NCBI GenBank assembly: GCA_027587225.1
Contig: JAPDDQ010000030.1
Span: 34,799-98,798 of the forward strand
Source: Solirubrobacter taibaiensis
GTDB lineage: Bacteria; Actinomycetota; Thermoleophilia; Solirubrobacterales; Solirubrobacteraceae
Reading direction: 5' to 3'
Length of the DNA: 64,000 nucleotides
The notes beneath the pieces were generated by a model. It did no database searches. It was not told the origin of the DNA and saw only the letters and a list, made by a program, of their open reading frames with translations. The position numbers and the translations under genes are program-made. Shown piece by piece: positions 8,274 through 16,506 of the stretch (positions are counted from its first letter, which is position 1; the number at the start of each line of letters is the position of its first letter).

Positions 8274-9107
8274 ATGCCTGAGATCGCACTCGAGCCCAGG
8301 CCGGGCGATTCCGTAGGTCCTTACAAGATCACGCGGACAATCGGGCGCGGCCGTATGGGCATCGTCTTTGAAGGGATCGCCGACGGCGGAACTCCCGTCG
8401 CGGTGAAGGTCGTCACGACCGAGCTCTCCCAGGACGAGGTCTTCGTCCGGCGCTTCCAACGCGAAGTCGCTGCCGCCCAGAAGATCTCGCATCCTCATGT
8501 GGTTCCCGTCTTGGACGCCGGCGACTCCAGCGGCCTGCCGTATCTGGTCCAGGAGCTGATCCCGGGTGGGTCGCTGCACGACCGGATCGCGGCCGCGGGC
8601 ACCCTCGACGTGGAGACGACCGTCCGGCTGCTGTCCGGGCCGGCCGAGGGCATCGACGCGCTGCACGCCTCGGGCCTCGTCCATCGCGACATCAAGCCGG
8701 CGAACATCCTGCTCGACGGCGATCGCGCGTACGTGACGGACTTCGGCCTCGCGAAGGACTCCCAGGCTTCCAACCTCACCCGCCCGGGTCAGGCGCTCGG
8801 TTCGCTGGACTACATGGCGCCGGAGCAGATCCGCGGCGAAGACGTCAGCGCGGCGACCGACATCTACGCGCTCGGCTGCGTAATCCACGAGTGCCTCACG
8901 GGCACGCCGCCGTTCGGTGGGCGTCCCTCGATGCGCGTGCTCTTCGCCCATCTGCAGGAGGCGCCGCCGGACATCTCCGAGGCGCGCCCGGACGTCAACG
9001 CCGCGACGGCGAAGGCGATCAACCGGGCCCTGGAGAAGGAACCGGAAGATCGCCCTGCCAGCGCGGCCGCCTACGTCAAGGCCGTGCTGAAAGCCGCTTC
9101 GGCCTAG
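8274..9107 (+). CDS. PknB-like Ser/Thr protein kinase, soluble
   Basis: 277 residues: glycine loop GRGRMG (24-29), Lys45, HRDIKPAN (Asp139), DFG (Asp156), SLDYMAPE activation segment. All catalytic residues are intact. There is neither a membrane segment nor a sensory domain, so activation must come from a partner. It is similar to its divergent neighbour at 7316-8158 (shared GRMG loop, TxPGQxLG activation loop and PATDIY/AATDIY motif), suggesting a local duplication followed by inversion. A -10-like TAGACT lies at 8256-8261. It converges on the lipase gene with a 4-base overlap. Confidence 0.88.
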   Translation: MPEIALEPRPGDSVGPYKITRTIGRGRMGIVFEGIADGGTPVAVKVVTTELSQDEVFVRRFQREVAAAQKISHPHVVPVLDAGDSSGLPYLVQELIPGGSLHDRIAAAGTLDVETTVRLLSGPAEGIDALHASGLVHRDIKPANILLDGDRAYVTDFGLAKDSQASNLTRPGQALGSLDYMAPEQIRGEDVSAATDIYALGCVIHECLTGTPPFGGRPSMRVLFAHLQEAPPDISEARPDVNAATAKAINRALEKEPEDRPASAAAYVKAVLKAASA

Positions 9108-10264
9108 CCGAGGCGGCTCTTCACGAACTTCGTCGCGTCCGCGGCGGCCTTCGAGTTGAGCACGGCCCCGGCGTGATCCACGCCCGGGTAGGTCTTGTAG
9201 GTCAGCTTCACGCCGCTGGCCTTCAGCTTCGGCGCGAGCTGGTTGGTGAACAGCGGCAGCACGGTCGTGTCCGCCGTGCCCTGCTCGAGCTGCACAGGCG
9301 AGCGAATCTTCAACGTCTCCGGATCGTTCTCGTTGAGCGCGGCGATCGTCGGCGCGAGGTCCACGCCGGGCCGGAACAGCTCGGACGGTGCGAGGCCGCC
9401 GAACGAGTCGGTCTCCGTGAGGTCGCCGAGGCAGACTTCGTCGACCTGCGGGAACAGCGCCCGGGCGCGGTCGCTGAGCAGCGATGCGATCCCGAGGTCC
9501 TGGTGCTCGTTGTCGACGCCGCGCACGATCATCGCGGCCAGGCCGCTGAGCGGGCTGGGGGAGGTGAGCGCGCCCAGGAGCCCGGCCTGCTCGCCGAGGT
9601 GGCTGGCCGGCGCGAGCGCGAGCGTGCCGCGCACGTCGAGCTCCGGCGTCCACTTGCCCGCGAGCGAACCCGCCCAGAGCGCGGCGTGGCCGCCCTGCGA
9701 GTGCCCGGCGATCACGACCTGCTTGCCCAGCGTTCGGTCCAGCTTGCGCGCGGCCCGGACCATGTCCAGCACCGAGCGGCCCTCCGAGACGCCGATCAGG
9801 TACGGATGGGTCGACGGCGTGCCGAGGCCCTCATAGTCGGTGCGCACGACCGCGTAGCCCGCCTTCAGCCAGCTGTTGAGCAGCTTCTGGTCGTACTGCG
9901 CGGGCATCGCCACGCGTGAGGGTGCGCAGGCGTCGGCGATGCCGATCGTGCCGTGCGCCCAGGTGACGATCGGCCAGCCGGCCTTCGGCGCCTTGCCCTT
10001 CGGGACGTGGACCGTGCCGGAGATGGCCGTGTCGTGGTTGGTCGTGCTCTGCCCGAGGTACAGGAGCAGCCGGTTGCTCTTCGCGCTGGTGAGCTTGGCC
10101 TTGCCCGTGAGGGAGCGGACCCAGATCGGCGTGCCGTGCGTGCCCTTGGGCATCGTCTTGGGTGGCGTGTAGAAATCGAGCCCGGCGGGACCCTTCTTGA
10201 CCGCGGCCTGAGCGGGCGCGGCGAGCAGAAGGACGGCAAGGACCCCGGCGAAGAGGGTGCGCAT
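9104..10264 (-). CDS. Secreted lipase-like alpha/beta hydrolase (LIP family)
   Basis: 386 residues. A signal peptide is clear: MRTLFAGVLAVLLLAAPAQA with an AQA cleavage site near residue 20. The nucleophile elbow GHSQGG, the oxyanion stretch WAHGT, and a C-terminal acid and His (GTADTT, GVDHAG) form a plausible triad. The layout matches secretory lipases (PF03583-type) that hydrolyse esters or triacylglycerols outside the cell. The gene stands 3 bases after the NAD(P)-binding protein gene on the same strand, so the two are probably co-transcribed. Exact substrate unknown. Confidence 0.85.
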   Translation of the reverse strand: MRTLFAGVLAVLLLAAPAQAAVKKGPAGLDFYTPPKTMPKGTHGTPIWVRSLTGKAKLTSAKSNRLLLYLGQSTTNHDTAISGTVHVPKGKAPKAGWPIVTWAHGTIGIADACAPSRVAMPAQYDQKLLNSWLKAGYAVVRTDYEGLGTPSTHPYLIGVSEGRSVLDMVRAARKLDRTLGKQVVIAGHSQGGHAALWAGSLAGKWTPELDVRGTLALAPASHLGEQAGLLGALTSPSPLSGLAAMIVRGVDNEHQDLGIASLLSDRARALFPQVDEVCLGDLTETDSFGGLAPSELFRPGVDLAPTIAALNENDPETLKIRSPVQLEQGTADTTVLPLFTNQLAPKLKASGVKLTYKTYPGVDHAGAVLNSKAAADATKFVKSRLG

Positions 10265-10267
10265 GCG

Positions 10268-10906
10268 TTAACGAATACCCGTGACAGCCGTTCGGATCGG
10301 TGAGTCGCCGTCGAACAGCTCGAATTCGGCGTGAATGGTGTTCTCGGCGAGCAGGCATTCGTAGAGCACCTGCGCCACGTTGTCGCGGCTGACGGGGCCG
10401 GTGTGACCGAGCGTGGTGGGGATTTCGACCTTGCCCGAACCCGGGTCGTTGTTGAGGCTGCCGGGCTTGACCACCGTCCAGCTCAGGCCGCTGGCCTTCA
10501 CGGCGTCGTCGGCGGCGCGCTTGGCCTCCAGGTACACGCGCATCGAGCCGGAGCGCTCCATGTCCTGCATCCCGATCGAGGACACGATCACGAACCGGTC
10601 CACGCCGAGCTCGCGCGCGGCTTCGACGCACTTGACGGCGGCGCCGAGGTCGACGGTCTGCTTGCGCTCCGGCCCGCTGCCGGGCCCGGCGCCCGCGGCG
10701 AACACGATCGCCTCCGCGCCGCCGATGTGCGGGCGCAGGTCGTCGTGTTCGAGATCGCAGAGCACCGGGACGGCGCCGTCGGCCTGAAGGTCGGCGGCGT
10801 GGTCGGGGTTGCGGATCAGCCCGCGGGCGTGGTGGCCGTGGGCGGCGAGGATTCGGTGGAGCCGGCGGGCGATCTGTCCGTGGCCTCCGGCGACGAGGAC
10901 GTCCAT
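10268..10906 (-). CDS. NAD(P)-binding atypical short-chain dehydrogenase (NmrA/YwnB-like)
   Basis: 212 residues. The N-terminal dinucleotide site reads VAGGHGQIARR (GxxGxxx, residues 5-15), followed by FAAGAGPGSG and VSSIGMQ, where Ser takes the place of a classical SDR site. There is no YxxxK catalytic pair in normal spacing (YLEAK is close), as in atypical SDRs that act as sugar epimerase relatives or redox sensors. The 5' end overlaps the EamA transporter gene by 91 bases in another frame, so the two are tightly linked. Substrate unknown. Confidence 0.82.
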   Translation of the reverse strand: MDVLVAGGHGQIARRLHRILAAHGHHARGLIRNPDHAADLQADGAVPVLCDLEHDDLRPHIGGAEAIVFAAGAGPGSGPERKQTVDLGAAVKCVEAARELGVDRFVIVSSIGMQDMERSGSMRVYLEAKRAADDAVKASGLSWTVVKPGSLNNDPGSGKVEIPTTLGHTGPVSRDNVAQVLYECLLAENTIHAEFELFDGDSPIRTAVTGIR

Positions 10907-11787
10907 GGAGTCCGCCGTACCCAGGTCACGGCCGCAAGCACCACGAGGCCGCCGGTGATCTGCGTCGCCGACAGCGCCTGGTCGAGCCAGAACCAGGCCA
11001 TGACCGACGCCAGGACGGGCTCGAGAGTCGCCACCACCGCGACCTTGGCCGCCGGTAGGTGGCGCAGCGCGGTGACCAGCAGCAGGAACGGGACGAGCGT
11101 GCCGATCACGGCCACGCCGAGTGCCAGCGCGACGTTGCGGGACGAGTCCAGCCGCTCCCACGGGAACGTCCAGGCCGGCTGTACGACGAGCCAGAACAAT
11201 GTCGCGAAGCCGAACCCGTAGGTGAGCGTGGTGAACGCGTCGTAGCGTTGGCCCGCCCGTTGGGAGGACGTGAGGTAGATCGCCAGCGTGACGGCGCCCG
11301 CGAGCGCGGCGAGCACGCCGATCGCGTCGAGGTTGCCCGTCCCGGCGGGCGCGTCGACCACGAGCGCGCAGCCCGCGACCGACAGCGCCACCGCGCCCCA
11401 GAGCGCCTTCGGCGGGTGGATGCGGTGCACGGTGGAAGCCCAGATCAACAGCAGCGCGGGCGCGAGGTACTGGATCACGAGCGCCACGCCGATGTCCATC
11501 CGCTCGATCGCCAGGTAGTAGCTCGCGTGGACGAGCGCGATGCCGGCGACGCCCAGCCACGCCAGCGGCAGGATGTCGGCGCGGGCGATCCGCAAGCGGC
11601 GCGGAGAGAACGCCGCCAGCGCGCCGATCAGCAGCAGCGCGGACACCGCCGAGCGGAACTCGGCGAGCCGCGTGGGGGACATCCCGTCGTCGAGCAGATA
11701 CCGCGAGAGCACGCCGTTCAGGGCTGAGCACGTGGCCGACAGCGCGGTCAGGATGTAGCCGAGACGGGGATTGGGCACGCGCGGCAT
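10816..11787 (-). CDS. EamA/DMT-superfamily transporter
   Basis: 323 residues with about ten hydrophobic segments arranged as two EamA repeats (roughly 8-135 and 145-285), and a hydrophilic Ser/Thr/Pro-rich tail. Such proteins export metabolites or amino acids, or import solutes; the substrate cannot be read from sequence. The start was set at ATG 11787 because an AGGAGG box stands 10 bases upstream; a GTG at 11814 has none. The last 91 bases overlap the downstream NAD(P)-binding protein gene. Divergent from the Crp-like regulator at 11821, which may control it. Confidence 0.85.
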   Translation of the reverse strand: MPRVPNPRLGYILTALSATCSALNGVLSRYLLDDGMSPTRLAEFRSAVSALLLIGALAAFSPRRLRIARADILPLAWLGVAGIALVHASYYLAIERMDIGVALVIQYLAPALLLIWASTVHRIHPPKALWGAVALSVAGCALVVDAPAGTGNLDAIGVLAALAGAVTLAIYLTSSQRAGQRYDAFTTLTYGFGFATLFWLVVQPAWTFPWERLDSSRNVALALGVAVIGTLVPFLLLVTALRHLPAAKVAVVATLEPVLASVMAWFWLDQALSATQITGGLVVLAAVTWVRRTPWTSSSPEATDRSPAGSTESSPPTATTPAG

Positions 11788-11820
11788 TCTGGCGATGCCT
11801 CCTGCTAGAACCACTCATAA

Positions 11821-12528
11821 GTGACGGACCAGGTGAGCGTGCTCGACGTGGATGCGGGGCTGGCGGAGTTGGTGCCGGCCGACCAGCGGACCCAGGCTCG
11901 CCAGGCGACCGGGGCCACGATCCTGCGGTACGGCACCGGCCCCTGGCGTGAGGCGGAAGCGGAGACGATCGAACGGGCCCGCGGCGGCTACGGGATGCTT
12001 GTCGTCGACGGGTTGCTGTTGCGGCGGGTCGGCGTCGGTGGGCGCCACGCGGCCGAGTTGCTCGGCCCGGGCGACCTCCTGCGGCCCTGGCAGCTCGACT
12101 CGGAGTCCACGCTCGACGTCGAATGGACCTGGCGCGTGGTTGCGCCGACGCGGATCGCGGTCCTCGATACGCGCTGGACGTCCCGCGCGTCGCACTGGCC
12201 ACAGCTCGGCGCAGAGCTCGCGGGCCGCGCGATGTCGCGCGCGCTGCGGCTCGTCACCTCGATGGCGATCGCCCAACAGCCCAAGCTGGACATCCGGCTG
12301 TGGATGCTCTTCTGGGAGCTCGCCGACCGCTACGGCAAAGTTCACCCGGATGGAATCCACCTCGAGCTGCCGCTCACGCACGAGGTGCTCAGCCACCTGG
12401 CGGGCGCGCGCCGGCCGTCGGTCTCCGGCGCACTGACGCGGCTCGCGCAGGACGGGCGCCTGATGCGCTCCGGCCGCCACTGGGTGCTGTCGGGTGAGCG
12501 CCCCGTGCCCGACGCGCTACCCGTGTAG
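11821..12528 (+). CDS. Crp/Fnr-family transcriptional regulator
   Basis: 235 residues from GTG. The N-terminal part (about 20-125) matches an effector-binding beta-barrel with a LLGPGDLLRPW stretch typical of Crp-like proteins. The C-terminus carries a winged helix (about 165-225) with LPLTHEVLSHLAGARRPSVS as recognition region. Residues that bind cAMP in true Crp are not conserved, so the ligand is unknown. No clear ribosome binding site precedes the GTG, consistent with a short-leader or leaderless mRNA. It probably regulates the divergent EamA/NAD(P)-protein/lipase operon (inference). Confidence 0.8.
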   Translation: MTDQVSVLDVDAGLAELVPADQRTQARQATGATILRYGTGPWREAEAETIERARGGYGMLVVDGLLLRRVGVGGRHAAELLGPGDLLRPWQLDSESTLDVEWTWRVVAPTRIAVLDTRWTSRASHWPQLGAELAGRAMSRALRLVTSMAIAQQPKLDIRLWMLFWELADRYGKVHPDGIHLELPLTHEVLSHLAGARRPSVSGALTRLAQDGRLMRSGRHWVLSGERPVPDALPV

Positions 12529-13281
12529 GGCGAGCGACTCCTCGAGCGCCTTCATGAGGTCCGGGACCGGCTGCGTGCGCTCCGGGTCGGCCTCCGGCAG
12601 CTTGATCTCGCCGCCCTTGCGCTTCTTGCGGACGATCGCCAGCAGCCGCTTGCGGTACTCGTCCTCGTAGGCGGACGGGTCCCAGTCGCCGGAGAGCGCC
12701 TCGACGAGCTTGACGGCCTCCTTGACCTCCTTGGGCTTGGTGCGGCCGCCCGCGCCGGGGATGCCCTTGGTCTCGCGCACCTCGTCGGCGAAGCGCATCG
12801 TGGAGAGCGTGAGCGCCTTCTCGCGCACACGGATGGCGACGAGGTACTCCTTGGTCCGCAGCACGAAGCGCCCGATCGCGACCCGGTCGGTCTGCTCCAT
12901 CACGCCCGCCAGCAGTCGGTAGGCGCGGACGGTGCCGTCGGTCTCGCCGGCCGGGACGAGGTAGTACGGGTGGTCGTAGTAGATCGGGTCGATCTCGTCG
13001 AGCTTGACGAAGGACTCGATGTCGATCGTGCGCGTCTTCGCCGGGTCGGCGGCGCTCAGCTCCTCGTCGGTGACCACGACGCCGTCGTACTCGTTGCCGA
13101 TCTCCTCGTACGGGACCTCTTTGCCGTCCTTCGAGCACACGCGGTGCGTCTCGATCGGCGTGTCGTCGGACTCATGGATCTGGCGGAAGTGCAGGTCCAG
13201 GTCGCGCACGGCGCTGACGAGCTGCACGGGCACGTTGACGAGCCCGAACGAGAGCGAGCCGGTCCAGAGCGCTCTAGCCAA
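12517..13281 (-). CDS. ku: Ku protein, DNA end binding for non-homologous end joining (copy 2)
   Basis: 254 residues from a TTG whose first codons overlap the end of the other ku gene by 8 bases. It has the bacterial Ku core from WTGSLSFGLVNVPV to the end of the ring domain, including the conserved IDPIYYDHPYYL region, and a short Lys-rich tail. Ku homodimers or heterodimers thread on double-strand ends and recruit LigD. No ligD is seen in this window. The paired paralog upstream suggests a heterodimer, as described for some actinobacteria. Its end overlaps the Crp-like gene by 12 bases. Confidence 0.93.
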   Translation of the reverse strand: MARALWTGSLSFGLVNVPVQLVSAVRDLDLHFRQIHESDDTPIETHRVCSKDGKEVPYEEIGNEYDGVVVTDEELSAADPAKTRTIDIESFVKLDEIDPIYYDHPYYLVPAGETDGTVRAYRLLAGVMEQTDRVAIGRFVLRTKEYLVAIRVREKALTLSTMRFADEVRETKGIPGAGGRTKPKEVKEAVKLVEALSGDWDPSAYEDEYRKRLLAIVRKKRKGGEIKLPEADPERTQPVPDLMKALEESLALHG

Positions 13282-14041
13282 GGCTGGCCTCCAGCGCCTT
13301 CATCAGGTCGTCGGTCTCTTCCTTGGGCTCGGGCTCGGGCGTCTCGATCTCCTCGCCCGCCTTCTTGCGCTCGATCACCTTCAGGACCGCCTCGCGGTAG
13401 GAGTCCTTGTACTGGCCGGGCGTGAACTTGGCCTGCAGGCTCTTGACGAGCTTGCCCGCCATCTCCAGCTCGCGCTTGGTCGGGTTCTTCTGCGGGCTGG
13501 GCAGGTCCAGGTCGTCGGGCTCGACGACCTCGTCGTGGAAGTTCATGACGTGCATCCCGAGCACGCCGTCGAGCGGTTTGACGGCCACGAGCCGCTCACG
13601 GTCGTGGAACACCCAGCGGCCGATCGCCACCTTGTCGGTGTCCTCCAGCGCCTTGCGCAAGAGCCGGAACGCGTCCTCGCCGTCGTCGCCCGCGCCGAGG
13701 TAGTAGGTCTTGTCGTAGAAGATCGGGTCGATCTGGTCGTCGGGCACGAAGGTCTCGACGTCGATCAGCTTCGCGTTCTCACCCGCGGCAGCCCCGATCT
13801 CCTCCTTGGTGAGCACGACGATGCCGCCGTCGGAGAGCTCGTAGCCCTTGACGATCTCGTCGCTGGAGACTTCCTTGTCGTCCTTCGGGCAGACCTTGCG
13901 GTGCTCGATCCGCGCCTCGTCCTTCAGGTGGACCTGGTGGAAGTGGATGCTCTTGGACTCCTGCGCCGTGAACACCTTCACGGGCACGTTGACGAGCCCG
14001 AAGGTGAGCGTGCCGTTCCAGAGTGAGCGGGGGCCGGCCAT
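13274..14041 (-). CDS. ku: Ku protein, DNA end binding for non-homologous end joining (copy 1)
   Basis: 255 residues, same architecture as its neighbour: WNGTLTFGLVNVPV at the N-terminus, IDPIFYDKTYYLG in the middle and a C-terminal helix LMKALEASLG that the other copy also has (LMKALEESL). The two proteins are clearly paralogous but well diverged, so the duplication is not recent. Neither carries an extended Lys-rich DNA-binding tail. Translation of the second gene is probably coupled to this one through the 8-base overlap. Confidence 0.93.
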   Translation of the reverse strand: MAGPRSLWNGTLTFGLVNVPVKVFTAQESKSIHFHQVHLKDEARIEHRKVCPKDDKEVSSDEIVKGYELSDGGIVVLTKEEIGAAAGENAKLIDVETFVPDDQIDPIFYDKTYYLGAGDDGEDAFRLLRKALEDTDKVAIGRWVFHDRERLVAVKPLDGVLGMHVMNFHDEVVEPDDLDLPSPQKNPTKRELEMAGKLVKSLQAKFTPGQYKDSYREAVLKVIERKKAGEEIETPEPEPKEETDDLMKALEASLG

Positions 14042-14062
14042 AGACCGGCTCCTACCCAGCTT

Positions 14063-14560
14063 TCAGTCCAAGAAGTACGCGATTTCCTCGACGGGCGCCC
14101 GCTCGGGGACGCGCTGCTCCTGGCGCGGCTCGCCCAGGTAGAGCAGGCCGATCGGCAGCTCGTCGTCCGGAAGGCCGAGCGCGGGGAGCACCGGCACCGT
14201 GCGCCAGTAGGCGGCGAGACCGCGGGCGTGTGCGCCGAGCAGCACGATGTAGGCGGCGACCGCGGTCGCGAGCACGTCCTCGTGATCCTGCTCGGCCTGT
14301 CCCGTCTGTTTGACGCTCACCGCGACCAGTGTCGGCGCGCGGTCGAGCTTGGCCGCGGAGCCGGGCTTGTGCCCCTCAGCCGCCGCCTTGAGCGCGGCCA
14401 GCGCCTGCGGGCCGATCACCCGGAACCGCCAGGGATTCGTGACGTGATGATTGGGCGCCCAGCGAGCCAGCTCGAACAGCTCGAGCAGCGTCTCGCGCGG
14501 AACCGGTTCCGGGCCGTACGCCTTGTGCGTCCGCCGGGTGCGGATGAGCTCGTCGATCAC
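14063..14560 (-). CDS. Nitroreductase-family flavoprotein
   Basis: 165 residues from GTG. The N-terminal RRTHKAYGPEPVP (about 9-21) and ARWAPNHHVTNPWRFRVI (32-49) motifs place it in the FMN-dependent nitroreductase family; the GAHARGLAAYWRT stretch and a GLLYLGEP strand near the end are the second flavin-contacting segments. At 165 residues it is shorter than the usual 190-220, lacking part of the middle, as in the small YdjA/BluB-like group. Such enzymes reduce quinones or nitro compounds with NAD(P)H; the natural substrate is not evident. Divergent from the MFS gene. Confidence 0.85.
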   Translation of the reverse strand: MIDELIRTRRTHKAYGPEPVPRETLLELFELARWAPNHHVTNPWRFRVIGPQALAALKAAAEGHKPGSAAKLDRAPTLVAVSVKQTGQAEQDHEDVLATAVAAYIVLLGAHARGLAAYWRTVPVLPALGLPDDELPIGLLYLGEPRQEQRVPERAPVEEIAYFLD

Positions 14561-14589
14561 TGATTCGATGGTACGGGTAGTGCCGCGGC

Positions 14590-16029
14590 GTGCCTGAGAC
14601 CGTCAAGACCCGCATCCCCGCCCGCATGGACCGGCTGCCCTGGAGTGGCTGGCACTGGCTCGTCGTCCTCGGCCTCGGAACCGTCTGGATCCTCGACGGG
14701 CTCGAGGTCACGATCGTCGGCGCGATCGCGAGCCGGCTCAGCGAGCAGGACGCGCTCGGGATCAGCGAGTACCAGGTGGCGGTCGGCGGCACGTTCTACA
14801 TCGCCGGCGCGGCGGTCGGGGCGCTCACGTTCGGGTACCTGACCGACCGGCTCGGGCGCAAGAAGCTGTTCATCGCCAGCCTCGGCCTCTACCTGGTCGC
14901 GACGATCCTCACCGGCTTCACCTGGAGCGCGTACTCGTTCTGGTTCTTCCGCTTCCTCACCGGCCTCGGCATCGGCGGCGAGTACGCGGCGATCAACTCC
15001 GCCATCGACGAGCTGATCCCCGCCAAGTACCGCGGGCGCGTCGGGTTGATCATCAACGGCTCCTACTGGCTCGGCGCGGCGTTCGGCGCCGCGCTCTCCG
15101 GCCTGCTGCTGAACAAGGCCCTGTTCGGCCCGGATCTCGGCTGGCGGCTCGCGTTCTTCCTCGGGGCGGTGCTGGCCGTCGGGATCATGCTCGTCCGTCG
15201 CCACGTCCCGGAGTCACCGCGCTGGCTGATGATCCACGGCCGCAACGACGAGGCGGAGGCGCTCGTCGACGAGATCGAGCACGAGATCGAACGCAAATCC
15301 GGCGTCAAGCTCGAACCGGTCGGCGAGGACGACGAGATCGAGATCCTCCAGCGCAAGTCGACGGGGTTCGTGGAGATCGCGCGCGTGCTGTTCCGCGACT
15401 ACCCACGGCGCTCGCTGCTCGGTTTCACGCTGCTGGCGACGCAGGCGTTCGTCTACAACGCCGTGATCTTCACGTTCTCGCTCGTGCTGACGGGCGTCTT
15501 CGACGTGGACTCGGCCGTCGCGGGCCTCTACCTGATCCCGTTCGGGATCGCGAACTTCCTCGGCGTGCTGATCCTCGGCCGCCTGTTCGACACGGTCGGC
15601 CGGCGCCCGATGATCTCGGGCACGTACTTCGTGGCCGCGGCGGGACTGGCGGTGCTCGCGGCGCTGCTCGCCGCCGACGCGCTCGGCACGTGGGGCTACA
15701 TCGCGATCCTGTGCGCCGCGTTCTTCTTCGCCAGCGCCGCCGCCTCAGCGGGGTACCTGACGGTGAGTGAGACGTTCCCGCTGGAGATCCGGGCGATGGC
15801 GATCGCCCTGTTCTACGCGGTTTCGACCGGCATCGGTGGCGCGGTCGGGCCGCTGCTGTTCGGCCGCCTCCTCGGCGGCGACGACCCCGCGGGCGTCGCC
15901 GTGGGGTACTGGATCGCGGCGGGCCTGATGGCACTCGCCGCGATCGTGGAGATCATCTTTGGCGTCGACGCCGAGCAGCAGTCGCTCGAGGAGGTCGCCG
16001 AGCCGCTCTCGGCTCAGGAGGCTGGCTGA
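14590..16029 (+). CDS. MFS transporter, metabolite:H+ symporter/sugar-porter type
   Basis: 479 residues from GTG with about 12 membrane segments in two halves split by a charged loop (about 205-270, rich in Glu). The family signatures DRLGRKK after segment 2 (about 92-98) and RFLTGLGIGGEYAA around segment 4 are those of AroP/sialate/benzoate-type and sugar-porter MFS members; FDTVGRRP is the matching motif in the second half. The substrate is probably an organic acid or aromatic compound (inference from signature only). A stem-loop just after the stop likely ends transcription. Confidence 0.88.
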   Translation: MPETVKTRIPARMDRLPWSGWHWLVVLGLGTVWILDGLEVTIVGAIASRLSEQDALGISEYQVAVGGTFYIAGAAVGALTFGYLTDRLGRKKLFIASLGLYLVATILTGFTWSAYSFWFFRFLTGLGIGGEYAAINSAIDELIPAKYRGRVGLIINGSYWLGAAFGAALSGLLLNKALFGPDLGWRLAFFLGAVLAVGIMLVRRHVPESPRWLMIHGRNDEAEALVDEIEHEIERKSGVKLEPVGEDDEIEILQRKSTGFVEIARVLFRDYPRRSLLGFTLLATQAFVYNAVIFTFSLVLTGVFDVDSAVAGLYLIPFGIANFLGVLILGRLFDTVGRRPMISGTYFVAAAGLAVLAALLAADALGTWGYIAILCAAFFFASAAASAGYLTVSETFPLEIRAMAIALFYAVSTGIGGAVGPLLFGRLLGGDDPAGVAVGYWIAAGLMALAAIVEIIFGVDAEQQSLEEVAEPLSAQEAG

Positions 16030-16073
16030 CGAACGCGGCAGCCGGCTGGCGCCGGCGCCATGCGCGTCAGCTT

Positions 16074-16095
16074 GGAGATCGCTTCGCGGATCTCC
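16074..16095. terminator. Bidirectional stem-loop between converging genes
   Basis: GGAGATC at 16074-16080 pairs with GATCTCC at 16089-16095 around an 8-base loop, followed by CTTTA. It lies between the ends of the MFS gene (stop 16029) and the small minus-strand gene (stop 16098-16100), where a shared terminator is expected. Confidence 0.6.
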
Positions 16096-16097
16096 CT

Positions 16098-16382
16098 TTA
16101 GGCCGCCGCGACGAGGGGCACCGTGCTCGGCCCGCAGGCGAGGATGTCGGCGATCAGCTGGTCTACGCGTTCCTCGAGCCAGCGCCCGCTGTTGAGCAAG
16201 TGCTCGGCGAGGCTGCCCATGTCGCGGAGCGACTCGCGGGCTTCGTCGAGCGACGTAGCGAAGATAAGGGTGTCGGCGGCGTCGCGAATGCGAGCCTGCT
16301 CGCGCGGCTGGAGCTTGCTCGGCCCCAGTTCGGCGAGTGTCTGTACAACGCGCCCGTAGGCCTCTGTGCGTTCGTTGGTCAT
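16098..16382 (-). CDS. Small helical hypothetical protein, 94 residues
   Basis: Begins MTNERTEAYGRVVQ from an ATG with AGGAG 10 bases upstream, which fixes the start; a longer frame to 16814 is a shadow. The protein is almost wholly alpha-helical with heptad-like Leu/Ala spacing, the segment REQARIRDAADTLIF and a C-terminal WLEERVDQLIADILACG. No signal peptide or membrane segment. I do not recognise it by name; similar small helical proteins occur in related actinobacteria as far as I recall. Function unknown. Confidence 0.7.
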   Translation of the reverse strand: MTNERTEAYGRVVQTLAELGPSKLQPREQARIRDAADTLIFATSLDEARESLRDMGSLAEHLLNSGRWLEERVDQLIADILACGPSTVPLVAAA

Positions 16383-16506
16383 GACACGTGGTCTCCTGTC
16401 AGGAGTCTTCGTCACTTCAACAACGAAGCTGAAGGGCAAATCTGGTCGTAAAGGTCCGGACCCAACAAGTGTTCGAGTGCCCGCGCGCGGGTACCGGAAT
16501 CTGGGG

